Shown here piece after piece: positions 55,755-56,120 of a stretch of 56,120 nt of DNA; the first letter of the stretch is position 1; each line of letters opens with the position of its first letter. This DNA comes from Desulfobacterales bacterium. GTDB taxonomy: Bacteria > Desulfobacterota > Desulfobacteria > Desulfobacterales > JAQWFD01. The stretch spans positions 1-56,120 of the forward strand of contig JAQWFD010000026.1 in NCBI GenBank assembly GCA_028704555.1, given 5' to 3'. The notes under the pieces were generated by a model that saw nothing but the letters and a program-made list of their open reading frames with translations, was not told the origin of the DNA and ran no database searches. The translations under genes were made by a program, and so were the position numbers.

Positions 55755-56120
55755 GTGAATATTGCAGTATTACTCAAACAGGTGCCGTCTACGGAATCTT
55801 ACATAGGAATTTCCGATGATGGTGTATCGGTTCAGACGGACAATGTCAAATGGGTCATCAATCCGTATGATGAATTCGCTGTGGAAGAGGCCTTGCGAAT
55901 CAGGGACGCACACGGGGGAGCGGTGACCATCGTCTCCGTGGGTACCGGAAAAGCATCCGAGGCGATTCGCACTGCACTTGCGATGGGGGCGGATAAAGGA
56001 ATTTTGATCAGTGATCCGGCCGCTGAAAACTGTGATGGATCAGGGGTTGCCAGAATACTTTCAACGGTGCTGTCATCGATTGAGTTCGATCTGGTGATTG
56101 CGGGGCAGCGCGCTGTGGAT
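55755..56120 (+). CDS. etfB: Electron transfer flavoprotein beta subunit EtfB (N-terminal part)
   Basis: Partner of EtfA in passing electrons from acyl-CoA or similar dehydrogenases. The first 122 residues are visible up to the right edge: MNIAVLLKQVPST, NPYDEFAVEEALRI, VTIVSVGTGKASEAIRTALAMGAD, and FDLVIAGQRAVD. The start GTG 55755 follows AGGAGG by eight bases; GTG 55749 is in frame but too close. EtfA is expected downstream. Confidence 0.92.
   Translation, partial: MNIAVLLKQVPSTESYIGISDDGVSVQTDNVKWVINPYDEFAVEEALRIRDAHGGAVTIVSVGTGKASEAIRTALAMGADKGILISDPAAENCDGSGVARILSTVLSSIEFDLVIAGQRAVD

Overview
The window reads as a chromosomal segment of a sulfate-reducer-like Deltaproteobacterium (Desulfobacterota, most like Desulfobacterales). 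This is inferred from the protein families and their order (radical-SAM/DUF2344 with RNase E/G, DUF503-rbfA-nrnA-truB-rpsO-pnp, MerR after pheT, EtfB, ApbE, CheD/CheX chemosensory genes); no 16S gene is present. Most of the window is ordinary housekeeping DNA with long operons. The unusual material is in a few intergenic stretches.

Region 1 (1-6.7 kb, minus strand) is a phosphate block: arsC, phoB-phoR, then pstS, pstC and pstA, with pstA running off the left edge. Its spacers carry repeat DNA: a 300-bp inverted-repeat element with octamer arrays, three-hairpin REP-like units, and one arm of a palindromic element found again at 53.5 kb. Region 2 (6.9-13.4 kb, minus) is a TetR-controlled tripartite efflux operon (tetR, outer-membrane factor, membrane-fusion protein, RND pump). 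Region 3 (13.7-21.1 kb) holds asnS, an HtrA protease, and a radical-SAM/DUF2344 gene followed by RNase E/G.

Region 4 (21.8-27.6 kb) is the conserved origin-associated cluster rpmH-rnpA-yidD-yidC-jag-mnmE. It lacks dnaA and gidAB/parAB in the window, its spacers are unusually wide, and a near-perfect parS site lies one base after the mnmE stop. Region 5 (28.6-35.2 kb) has two serine tRNAs, infC (which appears to start at AUA behind a full-length Shine-Dalgarno), rpmI-rplT, pheS-pheT, a MerR regulator and tRNA-Gly. Region 6 (35.3-48.1 kb) is one long translation and RNA-metabolism run: rimP, nusA, infB, DUF503, rbfA, nrnA, truB, rpsO, pnp, an M16 peptidase, dut and a metallo-beta-lactamase protein.

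Region 7 (48.2-53.1 kb, minus) is a chemosensory operon cheA-cheD-cheY-cheX-cheB with no receptor, cheW or cheR in view. Its CheA carries an insert resembling the c-di-GMP-binding MshEN fold. Region 8 (53.5-56.1 kb) contains a 256-bp palindromic repeat abutting deletion-scarred fragments of hypD and hypE (hydrogenase maturation), then apbE and the start of etfB.

No wholly new multi-gene system was found. The best candidates for follow-up are the parS site, the AUA start of infC, the scarred hyp fragments with their palindromic element, and the CheA insert.
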